Origin: Streptomyces sp. MRC013
GTDB lineage: Bacteria > Actinomycetota > Actinomycetes > Streptomycetales > Streptomycetaceae
DNA: 64,000 nt
Assembly: GCF_023614235.1 (NCBI RefSeq)
Contig: NZ_CP094264.1
Span: 868,001-932,000 of the forward strand
Direction of reading: 5' to 3'
In this document: one piece after another, positions 14,897 to 24,287 of the stretch
Layout of the letters: each line of letters starts with the position of its first letter
Position numbering within the stretch: position 1 is the first letter of the stretch
Notes under the pieces: generated by a model
The model's input: only the letters and a program-made list of their open reading frames with translations
Told to the model about the DNA's origin: nothing
The model's database searches: none
Program-made: the position numbers and the translations under genes

Positions 14897-15925
14897 CCGA
14901 CGCAGAGCGCCGGGGTCGCTGAACGAGCTGAGGCGGAGGGGTTCGACGGCATCGTCTTTCCCGACAGTCAGGGCATTGGCGGCGATCCCTATGTGGCCAT
15001 GGCCGTCGCCGCTCACGTCACCGATCGCATCCGGCTCGGCACCGGCGTCACCAACCCCTATACCCGCCACCCCGCCGTGGCCGCGGGTGCCATCGCCAGC
15101 ATCCAGGCCGAATCGGGCGGCCGGGCCGTGCTCGGCATCGGCCGAGGTAACTCGGCTCTCGCGTTCCTCGGACTTGCCCCCGTACCCCTCGGTATGTTCG
15201 AGCGCTACCTGGCCCGGGTTCAGGGTTACCTGCGCGGGGATGGTGTCGAGATGGACCGCCCGGCAGAAGGCATGCGCTCGTCGGAATCACTGGGCCTGGG
15301 TACGGCGCCGCCGACGAGCCGGCTGCAGTGGCTGCCCCGCCCCGAGCCCAAGGTGCCTGTCGACGTCGCCGCCACCGGCCCCAAGGTGATCGGCCTGGCG
15401 GCTCGCCTCGGCGACCGGATCACCTTCACCGTCGGCGCCGAGGAAGAACGCATCCGGTGGGCCGTAGACACGGCGCGTGCCGCTCGCCGCCAAGCCGGCC
15501 TCGACCCTGATGAGGTGTCCCTTGGGTGCTTCGTGAACATCGTCGCTCACCCCGACATCCACACCGCCCGCGATCTAGTGTCGGGCTTCATCACTGTCAT
15601 GTCCCGCTACGCCGTGCTGCACGGAGAGACTACCGGGCCGCTCTCCGACGACAACAAAAAGGTCCTCTACGACATTCGCGGCTCTTATGACATGACCAAA
15701 CACACCCAAGCGGGCACCGCCCAGGCGTCGGTGCTCACCAACGACTTCATCGACAGTTACGCCGTGGTCGGCCCACCGAAGGACTGCGTGGCCCGGCTGG
15801 AGGCGCTCTTCGCCTGCGGCCTCGACCGCATCATCCTCATCCACGGTTCACCTGGAGCCGACGAGGCGGAAATGGCCAAGGCCCGCCGTTACCTGGTGGA
15901 GGAGGTCGTCCCGGCGCTCCGCTGA
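14858..15925 (+). CDS. LLM-class F420/flavin-dependent oxidoreductase, TTA codon
   Basis: A 355-residue luciferase-like monooxygenase-fold protein. The family pattern is clear: GFDGIVFPDSQG, ATP-independent TIM-barrel strands RIRLGTGVTNPYTRHPAV, GRAVLGIGRGNSAL, PVDVAATGPKVIGLAARLGDRITF and a C-terminal GLDRIILIHGSPG. Many actinomycete members use F420, others FMN. Codon 6 is TTA (14873-14875), so translation probably needs the bldA tRNA, linking it to the differentiation-controlled genes around it. RBS GAAAGGACG precedes ATG 14858. Its 5' region is duplicated in inverse orientation at 23.7 kb. Confidence 0.85.
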   Translation: MPTKELWILGSPHPTQSAGVAERAEAEGFDGIVFPDSQGIGGDPYVAMAVAAHVTDRIRLGTGVTNPYTRHPAVAAGAIASIQAESGGRAVLGIGRGNSALAFLGLAPVPLGMFERYLARVQGYLRGDGVEMDRPAEGMRSSESLGLGTAPPTSRLQWLPRPEPKVPVDVAATGPKVIGLAARLGDRITFTVGAEEERIRWAVDTARAARRQAGLDPDEVSLGCFVNIVAHPDIHTARDLVSGFITVMSRYAVLHGETTGPLSDDNKKVLYDIRGSYDMTKHTQAGTAQASVLTNDFIDSYAVVGPPKDCVARLEALFACGLDRIILIHGSPGADEAEMAKARRYLVEEVVPALR

Positions 15926-15973
15926 GACGGCGCCGAGTCAAAGCGCAAGGCAGGTGCAGTCGGAACTATCACG

Positions 15974-16141
15974 CTACCCGATAACACCGTTTACCCGCAG
16001 CTCCTCAATGCGATTCCCATGCGGACCCAGCTTCCTCAGCACCTCATCGCTGTGCTGCCTGGGCCTTGGTGTGGGCTCTGGGACCCCTGCCGGTGTGCGG
16101 TCGAAACGGGGAGCGGGGGAAGGCCGAACGACCCCGCCGAC
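15974..16141 (-). pseudogene. C-terminal relic of a class III (CaiB/BaiF) CoA-transferase
   Basis: About 55 residues read VRPSPAPRFDRTPAG, then PTPRPRQHSDEVLRKLG and EELRVNGVIG. This is the usual C-terminus of CaiB/BaiF CoA-transferases (SPAPRFSRTP...GxHTDEVLxELG...LRxxGVI). No catalytic Asp or N-terminal part is present upstream; the frame runs into unrelated sequence. It is a fragment. Confidence 0.6.
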
Positions 16142-16400
16142 TGAGCAAAAGCTGCCTCGGACCTTGTTGTGGGGATGGTCTGGGGCCTCGCCCATGGACA
16201 ACACTGGGGCGAAGCAGGTGTCCGTCTCCTCGGGGAGGGCGCACCGATCGTCCCTGGTCCGCTGCCGGAAGACTGCCGCCAGTTCTTCTGTGGTCTCCGG
16301 CCACCGGGGCCACCGGTCGTGATCGCGCTGCGCCGGGCTGGAAAATCGCTGAAGATGTTGTGGCGGGCCTTGTCGGAGGTGGGCCGGGTGGCCCCGTCGG

Positions 16401-16855
16401 TCAGGTAGGGGCCGGGTTGATCACCCGAGTGCCGTCGCGGTGGTCGAGTCCGAGGTCGGTCAGTCGGCGGAGGTTGAGGGCGGCGGCCCGCTGGTGGAGC
16501 CGGCGATCGGTGCGGATCACTCCCCGAGAGGGCGCCCTTCGGTGGCCGTGCGCGACGAGCCAGGCGATCACGCGTTCCACCGGAGGGCGCCAGCGGCGGT
16601 GGGGCGGCCTGCCGGGCGGTGTCGGCGGCGGCTTGGCGGCGAGCGGCGGCCAGCGGGGCGTGGCGGGCATGGACGTTCAGGGTGCGTCCGGTGGGTGGGG
16701 CGGTGCGCTCGGCGCGCAGCGGGCAGGCCGCGCACATGCTCTCGAACCGAGCGATGCAGCTGCTGTCGGCGCGGCGGGCGCCGAGTCGGACGGTGTGCCC
16801 GGCCGGACGGGTGGCGGTGCCCGCCGTGCCGTCGATGGTGAATCCGCTGGGGACG
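16401..16855 (-). pseudogene. IS1182-type transposase 3' relic, frameshifted
   Basis: The N-terminal part of the fragment reads FTIDGTAGTATRPAGHTVRL and CAACPLRAERT-like order (seen as CAACPLRAERTAPPTGRTLN), then NVHARHAPLAAARRQ, the Cys-rich and HxxxL segment of IS1182-family transposases. It then changes frame to RRWRPPVERVIAWLVAHGHR and AAALNLRRLTDLGLDH, the family's C-terminus. The catalytic core is missing. It is a dead remnant. Confidence 0.65.
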
Positions 16856-16856
16856 G

Positions 16857-17500
16857 CGGTCCGCGGCGATCGGCGACGGTGTCCTGGAGCGGCGTGCAGG
16901 CCAGCACGATCGACTCGAGGGCGGTGGTCCAGCCGTCCCAGCGCGCGGCCTCGGCGGTCGCTGGGGCGGTCACGTCGAAGGTGTCGGACCGGAGCCGGGG
17001 AACACCCCCGACCCGGCGCGCGCCCGGTGCCCCTCGCCGACGACATCCTGGTCCTCCCATGCCTCCCCGGGCACGTTTTCCGCCCGTTCAGCTCGTGGAC
17101 CGGGTCCTCGAGCGTGACCGGCGCCCCGAAGCCCGTCTCCGCCTTCGACCGCTGCCACCGATCCACGGTCGGCACGGCGGCGGTCGCGGTCTGCGTCGTC
17201 CGGTGCCGCGCCATGCCGTCGAAGCCGAACAGGGCGTCGACGCGCGGGTCCGTCCAGCCGACGGAGTCGCGGAGCGCGGCGGACTCGGCGGTGAACCGGC
17301 GGCGCGCGGGGTGGCCGTCGCGGCGCCGGTCGGTCAGCCTGCCGACGTCCTGACCCCTGGGGAAGCCGGTGCCGTACAGCCAGTGCGGGGAGTCCCGGCT
17401 CTCGAACCCGGCGTCCTCCACGGCCATGCGGTGGTAGGTGCGGGTCGCGCCGAACGCGGCCGGGTGCCCGCCCGGCTCGGGGGCGCGCAGGCACTCCGCC
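16857..17500 (-). pseudogene. Site-specific DNA methyltransferase relic
   Basis: Two separated fragments match phage/plasmid type DNA modification methylases of actinomycetes: PGGHPAAFGATRTYHRMAVE followed by DAGFESRDSPHWLYGTGFPRG near 17,340-17,500, and APATAEAARWDGWTTALESI plus VLACTPLQDTVA near 16,860-16,990. The intervening sequence is scrambled across frames. The usual catalytic DPPY/SPPY motif is not visible. It suggests an integrated mobile element once stood here. Confidence 0.55.
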
Positions 17501-18423
17501 GGCTCCCCGCCGCGCTCGCCGCGGCCGGTCAGGGCACCGTCACGGCGGCCATGGCACCGCTGGCCAAGATGTTCGCCGACGCCGGCGGTACGGCCCAGCC
17601 GAGCCGTGAGCAGGCTCGCCGCCGGGTCGGCGACTTCGAGATCGTCGAGTACGTCCCGCGCGGTCAGCCCGGAGGCGTATCCGGCACGTAGGGCCGCCAC
17701 TTCGACGACTGCCTCCCGCGCGCTCCCCTCACCGATCAGCACCGCAACAAGATCGCACACCAGGCCGCGCTCATCGAGTCCGCACTCGGGAGCGACCCGG
17801 CGGACGTTCCGAGCACGGCCCCCCGCGCGCCACCGGCCGCCGCATCCTGCTGATCGCGTCCGGAGGCGCCTCCGGCCTGCGCCAAGTCGGCCCGGCTCTC
17901 CTCCCCCGGCCGGCCGCCCGTCCCTCACCGATGTCGACCGCAACGCCCTCCGGTACGCCCTCGCACACCTGCCGCCCGCGACCCGCGCCCGGGCCGCCGC
18001 GGCCCCCCGGCAACGTCCTGCGCACCGCCGCCCATCCGGCCGCCGACCACGGCCCCTTCGATCCAGTCCCGGCCGGAGGCCTCTTCGGCTACCCCGGAGT
18101 ACGCCTCACCGGGCCCTGACCCCCACCACCCTGTCCCGCCTGTGCCGCCCCGGAGACGCGTTCCGCTTCTCCGACATCGCGACCCCCCGACCCGTACGCC
18201 GTCCCGATGACCCGCATCGGCCGCTGGAACCTCGGGGAACGCCCCCCCGCCGACATCGAGGTCGACGTCCGGGCCGCCGCGCCGCCGGGAAGGAACCGTC
18301 GCCGGACCGGGCCTCACCGCCGATGCCGCCGGCCTGACGCTTTTCGCGACGGCGCGGCGCGCTGACGAGTCAGGGTGATCCCCGCCTCCGGCGCCGTGTT
18401 CCTCCCCGACGCGGCGCCGGCCG
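17501..18423. other. Decayed DNA without an intact gene
   Basis: About 900 bases in which short plausible protein segments appear in shifting frames (for example HQAALIESALGSDPADVP near 17,757-17,810, and GNVLRTAAHPAADHGPF near 18,013-18,060) but no complete frame makes sense. It looks like eroded coding sequence continuous with the transposase and methylase relics. I could not assign a family. Confidence 0.45.
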
Positions 18424-18717
18424 TCAGTCGAGGCCTTCGATGATGCGGAAGTCGCGCTCGACGCCGTCGGCAAGTACGGCCAGCGCCTCCTGGTAGGCCT
18501 CACTCTCGCGGGCGGCGACCGCCTGTTCGAAGCTGTCGAACTCGATCAGGACGGTGCGCTCGGCGATTCCGCCGTCGTGTGCGACGACCCGGCTGCCGAG
18601 GGAGAGCGTCCGCCCGCCCGCGGCCTCGATGGCTGGACCGGTCAGCTTGTCGTAGGCAGCCACCTTCTCGGGGTCTGCGATGGTGCGGTAGACGCTGACC
18701 CAGTAGCCCTTGGCCAC
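18424..18717 (-). CDS. DUF1330 family protein
   Basis: A 97-residue protein with the DUF1330 dimeric alpha/beta-barrel pattern: GYWVSVYRTIADPEKVAAY at the N-terminus, GGRTLSLGSRVVAHDG, RTVLIEFDSFEQAVAARES and a closing YQEALAVLADGVERDFRI. The GTG at 18717 is preceded by GGAGG at correct spacing. It is transcribed away from an HxlR regulator across a 405-base gap, the common arrangement of a regulator and its target. Confidence 0.85.
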   Translation of the reverse strand: MAKGYWVSVYRTIADPEKVAAYDKLTGPAIEAAGGRTLSLGSRVVAHDGGIAERTVLIEFDSFEQAVAARESEAYQEALAVLADGVERDFRIIEGLD

Positions 18718-19122
18718 GGTGCCTCCTGTGTTCGAAACTGGTGATCGGGAACGTGCTCGGATCCACGGTCGGCGCGCTGTGGCGAGCCGGCGGAGACGGC
18801 GTCGAAGTCGGACGGCTTCGATCAACCGGTCGGGGCTGCGATCGGACCGGTCTCGGGTGAGCGCCGGCGGGCGAGGACGAGCCGGAGCCGGTCGAGTCGA
18901 TGGCTGTCGCCGGAAGGACGGTGGCCGGGACTCGAATGAACGCGCATGTACCGGTCCTGCCGGCCGGTCCCGCCTCCGCCGACCCTGGCTTTCAGGAACG
19001 CCTGTCACCCAGGTCGTCGGAGCAGGTGCCACGACAGCTTCTCCGTTTCGGTTTCCGAAGCGGTCGACGATGCTAGCGTGTCGGAATTCGAAGCGTCAAC
19101 ACTGGAGGGCGGACATCCCGGC
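18718..19122. promoter_or_regulatory. Divergent intergenic region of DUF1330 and HxlR genes
   Basis: No gene fits here. Candidate operators are the inverted repeat TTCGG-TTT-CCGAA (19047-19059) and the palindrome TTCGAA, which occurs both at 19087-19092 before the HxlR gene and at 18731-18736 just upstream of the DUF1330 ribosome binding site. A shared half-site before both genes would suit control of both by the HxlR protein. Confidence 0.4.
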
Positions 19123-19557
19123 ATGCCAACACCCAGACCGGGCCATCCTGTTCGCGGCTCGACCACCGGCCTCCCGCTGATGGCCGCACTCGATCTGTTC
19201 GGGCGGCGGTGGAGTCTGCGCGTCCTGTGGGAGCTCCGCGCGGGTCCGCTCGGATTCCGCCCCTTGCAGAAGCGGTGCGACGACATGTCCTCCAGCGTGA
19301 TGCGGCAGCGTCTGACCGAACTGCTGGACGCCCAGGTGATTCACCAGCTACCGGACAGCCGCTACGAGCTCACCCCGCTGGGGCAGGAGGCGCGCCGCGC
19401 CCTGGACCCCCTCGCCCGCTGGGCGGAACGCTGGGCGGCCGCCATCGGCCCGCACGGGGCGGGCCACACCGACGACCGGTCCGCCGGCCGCGTCCCGCGT
19501 CCGGACGACGTGGGCGACGTGGGCGGCGGGGCAGGGGCTGCCAGGCGATGTCCTTGA
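19123..19557 (+). CDS. HxlR-family transcriptional regulator
   Basis: A 144-residue winged-helix regulator: LFGRRWSLRVLWELRAGPLGF followed in order by FRPLQKRCDDMSSSVMRQRL (recognition helix region), TELLDAQVIHQL and the wing SRYELTPLGQEARRAL. The typical HxlR N-terminal cysteine is absent, so redox sensing of the YodB type is not expected. An acidic C-terminal tail of about 35 residues adds nothing recognisable. ATG 19123 follows GGAGGGCGG. It probably represses the divergent DUF1330 gene and itself. Confidence 0.85.
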   Translation: MPTPRPGHPVRGSTTGLPLMAALDLFGRRWSLRVLWELRAGPLGFRPLQKRCDDMSSSVMRQRLTELLDAQVIHQLPDSRYELTPLGQEARRALDPLARWAERWAAAIGPHGAGHTDDRSAGRVPRPDDVGDVGGGAGAARRCP

Positions 19558-19978
19558 CGGAACGGGGCAGGTCGCGGCAGGTGAGTGGATCAGGCAGGTC
19601 GCGTCGTCGGAGCACAGGGCCCCACCCGTCCGACGCTCCACGCCTCGGGTGTGCCCGCGCCGGTCCTCGTCGTCGTCCTCGACCACGTCCGGGCCGCGGA
19701 AGGGGCGCAGGTACCGGCCGGCGGGCTGCGGTACGGACGGGTACGACCGGTGAGCCGGTCCTGGGAGGCGTGGTCGCCACGTGAGGCGCGTCCTGTTCCA
19801 CCTTCGGGGCTTTGGCAGCGGCGGGCCCGGTGGTGACGGTGTTCCGGAGCCATGGGTGACAACGGGCTGAGACCGCCGGAGCCACGGCCCGGCCGTTCAA
19901 GTGGACCAGGACCGCCGGCCAGGTCGTCGACCGCGTCTGCCGGTACTGCACACGAATCCCCGGACCGGCTCACCAGCC
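19558..19978. other. Gap without a recognisable gene
   Basis: The 421 bases between the HxlR gene and the convergent old-yellow-enzyme gene show only Arg/Pro-rich open frames with no family match. I see no strong hairpin or repeat. Confidence 0.5.
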
Positions 19979-21100
19979 TCAGGCCGTCCGGAGGAAGGGG
20001 TAGTCGGTGTAGCCCTCGGCACCCTGGGTGTAGAACAGTTCCGGCCGCAGCTCGTTCTCGGGATGTCCGCCCTGCCAGCGCTCGACCAGGTCGGGGTTGG
20101 CTATCAGGGCCCGGCCCACGACCACGGCGTCGGCGTGGTCGGCCTCGATCCGCCGCATCGCCTCCTCACGGGTGGTCTGCCGGAGGAAGCCGCTGTTGAC
20201 GATCAGCTTGCCGTCGAAGCGCCGTCGCAGCTCCTGCACCAGCTCGCCGCCCGGCTCTCCGTGTATGACGGACAGGTAGGCCAGGCCCAGCGGGCGCAGC
20301 CGGTCCATCAGTGTGCCGTAGGTGGCCAGGACGTCGTCCCGGTCGGTCTCGAAGACGTCGTGGCGGACGATCTCGGAGGACATCTCCGGCGAGATCCGCA
20401 GCCCGACCCGCTCGGCGCCCACGGCCTCGGCGACCGCCGTGACCACCTCGACGACGAAGCGGACCCTGTTCTCGGGGGAGCCGCCGTACTCATCGGTGCG
20501 CTGGTTGGCCCCCGGGTAGAGGAACTGGTGCAGCAGGTAGCCGTTGGCACCGTGGAGTTCCACGCCGTCCGCTCCCGCCTCGACGGCCCGGCGGGCCGCT
20601 GCGACGAAGCCCTCCAGGACCTCCCGGATCTCGGCGGTGGTCATCGCTTCCGGCACGGCGAAGGGCTGCTCGCCCTTCGCCGTGAACGTCTTGGCGTCGA
20701 TGGCGATCGCGCTGGGGGCGAGGATGCGGCGGCCGCCGTTGATGTCGGGGTGTGTGGCGCGGCCGGCGTGCTGGATCTGCATAACGATGCGGCCGCCCTC
20801 GGCGTGCACCGCCTCGAACACCTTCCGCCAGCCGGCCGCCTGCTCGTCGGTGGCGATGCCCGGCCCACCGACCCATCCCTGCGACGCGTGGTCGGGGAAG
20901 GTGCCCTCGGTGATGATCATTCCGACGCTCGCCCGCTGCCGGTAGTACTCGACCATCAGGTCTCCGGGGATGCCGGAGGAACCGGCCCGCACCCGGGTCA
21001 GCGGTGCCATGACGATGCGGTTGGCGAGCGCCATCTTCCCGAGGGAGACCGGGGAGAAGAGCGACGGAGCAAGCGAGAGTTCCGAGGTGCCGACAGACAT
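19979..21100 (-). CDS. Old-yellow-enzyme-type alkene reductase (NemA-like)
   Basis: A 373-residue FMN TIM-barrel ene-reductase of usual length. Visible hallmarks: LFSPVSLGKMALANRIVMAPLTR (first 15 residues of it are the FMN-binding start), GMIITEGTFPDHASQGW, VMQIQHAGRATHP, the catalytic region FVAAARRAVEAGADGVELHG, ANGYLLHQFLYPGANQRTDE and EYGGSPENRVRF, and the phosphate site DAVVVGRALIANPDL. It reduces activated C=C bonds with NAD(P)H. ATG 21100 has AAAGGAGAC upstream. Its neighbours do not fix a pathway; it may serve the cluster or detoxification. Confidence 0.9.
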   Translation of the reverse strand: MSVGTSELSLAPSLFSPVSLGKMALANRIVMAPLTRVRAGSSGIPGDLMVEYYRQRASVGMIITEGTFPDHASQGWVGGPGIATDEQAAGWRKVFEAVHAEGGRIVMQIQHAGRATHPDINGGRRILAPSAIAIDAKTFTAKGEQPFAVPEAMTTAEIREVLEGFVAAARRAVEAGADGVELHGANGYLLHQFLYPGANQRTDEYGGSPENRVRFVVEVVTAVAEAVGAERVGLRISPEMSSEIVRHDVFETDRDDVLATYGTLMDRLRPLGLAYLSVIHGEPGGELVQELRRRFDGKLIVNSGFLRQTTREEAMRRIEADHADAVVVGRALIANPDLVERWQGGHPENELRPELFYTQGAEGYTDYPFLRTA

Positions 21101-21283
21101 GGGTCTCCTTTCACAATCCGGTAGATAACGGGATCAGGTTTCATCGACGTCGATCACCTCAGCCGACCGCGGCTGCTCCCCGAAACGACCAACGAACACC
21201 TCCCCCTCAGACCGGCATGGTCAAACGCGTCGGCGGGACAGACCTCGTACGCCAGAGGGTCGGGTGTGCGTGCACGGTCGGGT

Positions 21284-23146
21284 TCAGAGGCTGATCGCGG
21301 GTGCGGTCCTCCGCAGCCACAGGTCGAGCGAAAGGACGAGCTCGATGGCCGAACGTCCGGTGTTCGCGTGCTCGCCCTCGGGCGGGGAGACGGCGCGGCG
21401 GACGGCGTCCCGGTCGAGGAGCTGATGCACCGGGGCCGTGGAGTCGGCGACGACGTCCGCAAGGGACCGGCGGAGTTCCGACATGTAGGCGGGGCTCTGC
21501 GTGACGGCGTAACTGGCCTTCTTACGCTGGATGATGGCGTCGGGCACCAAGTCCCGCGCGGCCATGCGAAGCAGGCTCTTCTCGCGCCCGTCGAAGGTCT
21601 TCATCGACCAGGGGATGTTGAACGCGTACTGCACGAGCCGGTGGTCGCAGAACGGCACGCGCACTTCGAGGCCGACGGCCATGCTCATCCTGTCCTTCCG
21701 GTCGAGCATCTCCGGAAGCCAGCGGGTGACGTGCATATGGCCGATCTCCCGCATCCTGCGTTCCAGGCGGCTTTCGCCCGGCAGCCTGGGCACCGCGGCC
21801 AGCGCTTCTTGGTAGGCGTTCTTGGCGTGCGTTTCCATGTCGAGGTCGGCCCGCAGCTCCGGCGAGAGCAGGGTGAGGCGACTGGTGGCCGGATCCGCGA
21901 GGCTGAAGGTTTCGAGGCCCGCCCACGGGAACTGCGCGGCGTTCACGGCCTCGGGCCGGTGGAACCACGGGTAACCGCCGAAGAACTCGTCGGCGCCCTC
22001 GCCGGAGAGGGCGACGGTCGACTTGCCCCGGATGGCCCGGAACAGCAGGTACAGGGAGGTGTCGAGATCGCCCCAGCCGGTCGGGACGTCGCGGGCGGCC
22101 GCGACGGCCTCACGGATGTGCGGGTCCATCAACTCGGCGTCGTTCAGGACGAGTTCCGCGTGATCCGCCCCGACCTGGGCGGCGAGCAGCCGGGCGTACG
22201 GAGGGTCGGGCTCTCCGCGCAGTTCCGAGGCCTCGAACTCCGCCTCGCTTTCGAAGTCCACGGCGAAGGACGGGATACGGGCGCCCTGCGCCTGCATCGC
22301 GCGGGCCGCGATGGCCGTGATGAGACTGGAGTCCAGGCCGCCGGAGAGCAGGACGCACTGCGGTACGTCGGCGACGAGCTGCCTGCGGGTGGCGTCCTCC
22401 AGGAGGCCGCGGACCGTTGCGGCCGTGGCCTCCAGGCTGTCGGTGTGTTCCTCCGCGGTGAGCGACCAGTACCGGTGGACCCGGCTCCCGGTGTCACGAA
22501 CGCGTACGATCGTGCCCGGTTCGACCTCGCGCAGATGTGCGTAAGGGGTCCTTCCCGGGGTCCTGGTCAGCGAGAAGATCTCGCGCAGGCCGTCGATGTC
22601 GACGTCGCGACGGACGTCGGGGTGCGCGAGGACGGCTTTGGGCTCGGAGCCGAACAGCGCGCCCGCCGGAGTCGGTTGCCAGTAGAGGGGCTTGATGCCG
22701 AGCCGGTCGCGCACCAGCAGCAGTTCTTCCTCCCTCCCGTCCCACAGGGCGAAGGCGAACATGCCGTTGAGACGTTCGACGAACGCGTCGCCCCACTGCA
22801 GATACGCGCACAGGACGACTTCGGTGTCGCTCCTCGTCTCGAAACGATGCCCCTGCTGCGTGAGCTCGGTGCGCAGTTCCTGGAAGTTGTAGATCTCACC
22901 GCTGTACGAGAGCGCGACCGTGGCCGCGGCGCCGTGGCCGGCGACGTCGCGCCGCATGGGCTGACGGCCCCCGGGCAGGTCGATGATCGACAGGCGCCGG
23001 TGCCCCAGGAGGACGTGCCGGTCCTGCCAGATGCCACCGGCGTCCGGCCCCCGGCAACTCATCGTCTCGGTCATCGCGGCCACGGCCTCCCGGTCCGCCG
23101 CACCGAGGTCCCGGTCGAATCGAACTAATCCGGCGACACCACACAT
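21284..23146 (-). CDS. asnB: Asparagine-synthase-type glutamine amidotransferase, TTA codon
   Basis: A 620-residue AsnB-like enzyme. The class II glutaminase domain starts with the nucleophile Cys2 (MCGVAGL), followed by RGPDAGGIW, HRRLSIIDL and YSGEIYNF; the synthetase domain holds the PP-loop LLSGGLDSSL and the later ALSGEGADEFFGGYPW. Both active sites look complete. It transfers glutamine-derived ammonia to a carboxylate through an acyl-adenylate. In secondary metabolism such enzymes amidate products other than aspartate. Codon 7 is TTA (23128-23126), implying bldA control, unlike a housekeeping AsnB. ATG 23146 is preceded by AAGGA. Confidence 0.85.
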   Translation of the reverse strand: MCGVAGLVRFDRDLGAADREAVAAMTETMSCRGPDAGGIWQDRHVLLGHRRLSIIDLPGGRQPMRRDVAGHGAAATVALSYSGEIYNFQELRTELTQQGHRFETRSDTEVVLCAYLQWGDAFVERLNGMFAFALWDGREEELLLVRDRLGIKPLYWQPTPAGALFGSEPKAVLAHPDVRRDVDIDGLREIFSLTRTPGRTPYAHLREVEPGTIVRVRDTGSRVHRYWSLTAEEHTDSLEATAATVRGLLEDATRRQLVADVPQCVLLSGGLDSSLITAIAARAMQAQGARIPSFAVDFESEAEFEASELRGEPDPPYARLLAAQVGADHAELVLNDAELMDPHIREAVAAARDVPTGWGDLDTSLYLLFRAIRGKSTVALSGEGADEFFGGYPWFHRPEAVNAAQFPWAGLETFSLADPATSRLTLLSPELRADLDMETHAKNAYQEALAAVPRLPGESRLERRMREIGHMHVTRWLPEMLDRKDRMSMAVGLEVRVPFCDHRLVQYAFNIPWSMKTFDGREKSLLRMAARDLVPDAIIQRKKASYAVTQSPAYMSELRRSLADVVADSTAPVHQLLDRDAVRRAVSPPEGEHANTGRSAIELVLSLDLWLRRTAPAISL

Positions 23147-23220
23147 GACTTGTCCTTCCGTAGGGCGAGTACTGAATTCTGAAGAGAATGTGGCCTGCAC
23201 CGGCAGCCGGTCAATCCTGG

Positions 23221-23739
23221 TCAGCGGCCGGCACGGGAGACGGTTTTAGACCCGGCCGCCCGGGCCCACCGCGACCTCGACGCGGTGGCGCGTGTCTTCC
23301 CGCCGGACCGCCTGGAGCAGGACTTCGCGCAGTGCCTCCGGCTGTTCCCGGAGGCTGTATCCGGCCCGGGCCAGGGCCCCCGCTCGGGCACCGCGCGGTG
23401 GGCGCGGCGCCGGTCCCGGTATGCCTTGTCCCGGCACAGCCGCGGCCGCGGGCAGTACCGTCGTCTCGCGGAGCCTTCGCCGAGCGGCTCGCCGCACCAC
23501 CGGCAGCAGCGCGGCTCTGCGGTGCCGTCGTCCGTGAGCGGACCGTACGGCCGGTGGCGGGCGACGGCCAGGGCCCCGTCGACGGCAGGAGGCGCACACC
23601 GCGCGGGACAGCGGCTCCCGGTCGCCGGGGAGGGCGGCGTGCAGGGCCGCCGCGATCTGCCGGGCCGCGTTCCCCGCCTGCGGTGTCGTACAGCACGGTG
23701 GTGGGGAGGACCCGGGGTCCGTGACTCTTCGGTGGGCAT
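23221..23739 (-). pseudogene. Frameshifted zinc-ribbon-like ORF fused to a copied LLM 5' end
   Basis: The frame opens with MPTEESRTPGPP, a copy of the LLM oxidoreductase start (MPTKELWILGSP), because the 166-base upstream duplication ends here. What follows is unrelated: in one frame QIAAALHAALPGDREPLSRA, and in another GTAEPRCCRWCGEPLGEG and RRYCPRPRLCRDKAYRDRRR. The latter resembles the Cys4 zinc-ribbon found in small actinomycete proteins (CxxC...YC...C...AYRxRR). The two parts lie in different frames, so I read it as a broken gene joined to a stolen start. Confidence 0.5.
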
Positions 23740-23866
23740 TGATCGTCCCTTCGGTCAACGCCATCGTTGATGTCGATCGTCATGTCGAACAACCGGGCAG
23801 ATGCGAATCCGCGCGTGAGCTCGGAGCTGAACGGGGTGCCGCGGTGACCGGCCTGGGACCGGGCGG
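23701..23866 (-). repeat. Copy B of the 166-bp inverted duplication
   Basis: The reverse complement of 14731-14896 with about 83% identity and no gaps. It retains an intact-looking ribosome binding site and start codon but leads into unrelated, frameshifted sequence instead of the LLM enzyme. Confidence 0.85.
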
Positions 23867-23899
23867 ACCGAAAGGGTTGCGCGAGCCGGAGCCGATCCG

Positions 23900-24233
23900 G
23901 TCGCCGGACGCCTCTCACCAGCAGCTGCGGGCAGCGATCGTGCTGATCCGGGACCGCCTGTCACGGCGCAGGACTCCCGCGATCCGCTCGACGATCGCCG
24001 CCCGCCGCCGGCTGCGGGTCTACCGGCCACCCGCCTGCGCGCCCGGGCTCGACCCGGCCGAGAAGGTCCGGTCGACGAGGAAGGGCGACCTGGTCGACCT
24101 CGCCGCCCACACCGCCGACGAACCCGCCGCCGCGGTGGGGAACCCCCTCACGCACATGCGGTACCGCACCCTTCTGGTCGACGGCTACCCCACCGGAACA
24201 GGTCTCCCTCCACCGTTACCGAACAGACCTTGA
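23900..24233 (+). pseudogene. IS630-type transposase 3' relic
   Basis: The frame ends with VYRPPACAPGLDPAEKVRST, RKGDLVDLAAHTADEPAAA and a final YPTGTGL. This matches the last third of IS630-family DDE transposases (LPPYAPELNPVExxWxxLKxxxLANL). The conserved LNPVE glutamate appears as LDPAE. The first two catalytic aspartates are absent and upstream sequence is unrelated, so it is a fragment. Confidence 0.6.
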
Positions 24234-24287
24234 TCGCACAAGGTGTCCGGCGGCCGGTCGTCGTTCTGTGGACGGTGGTCGTGTCGC

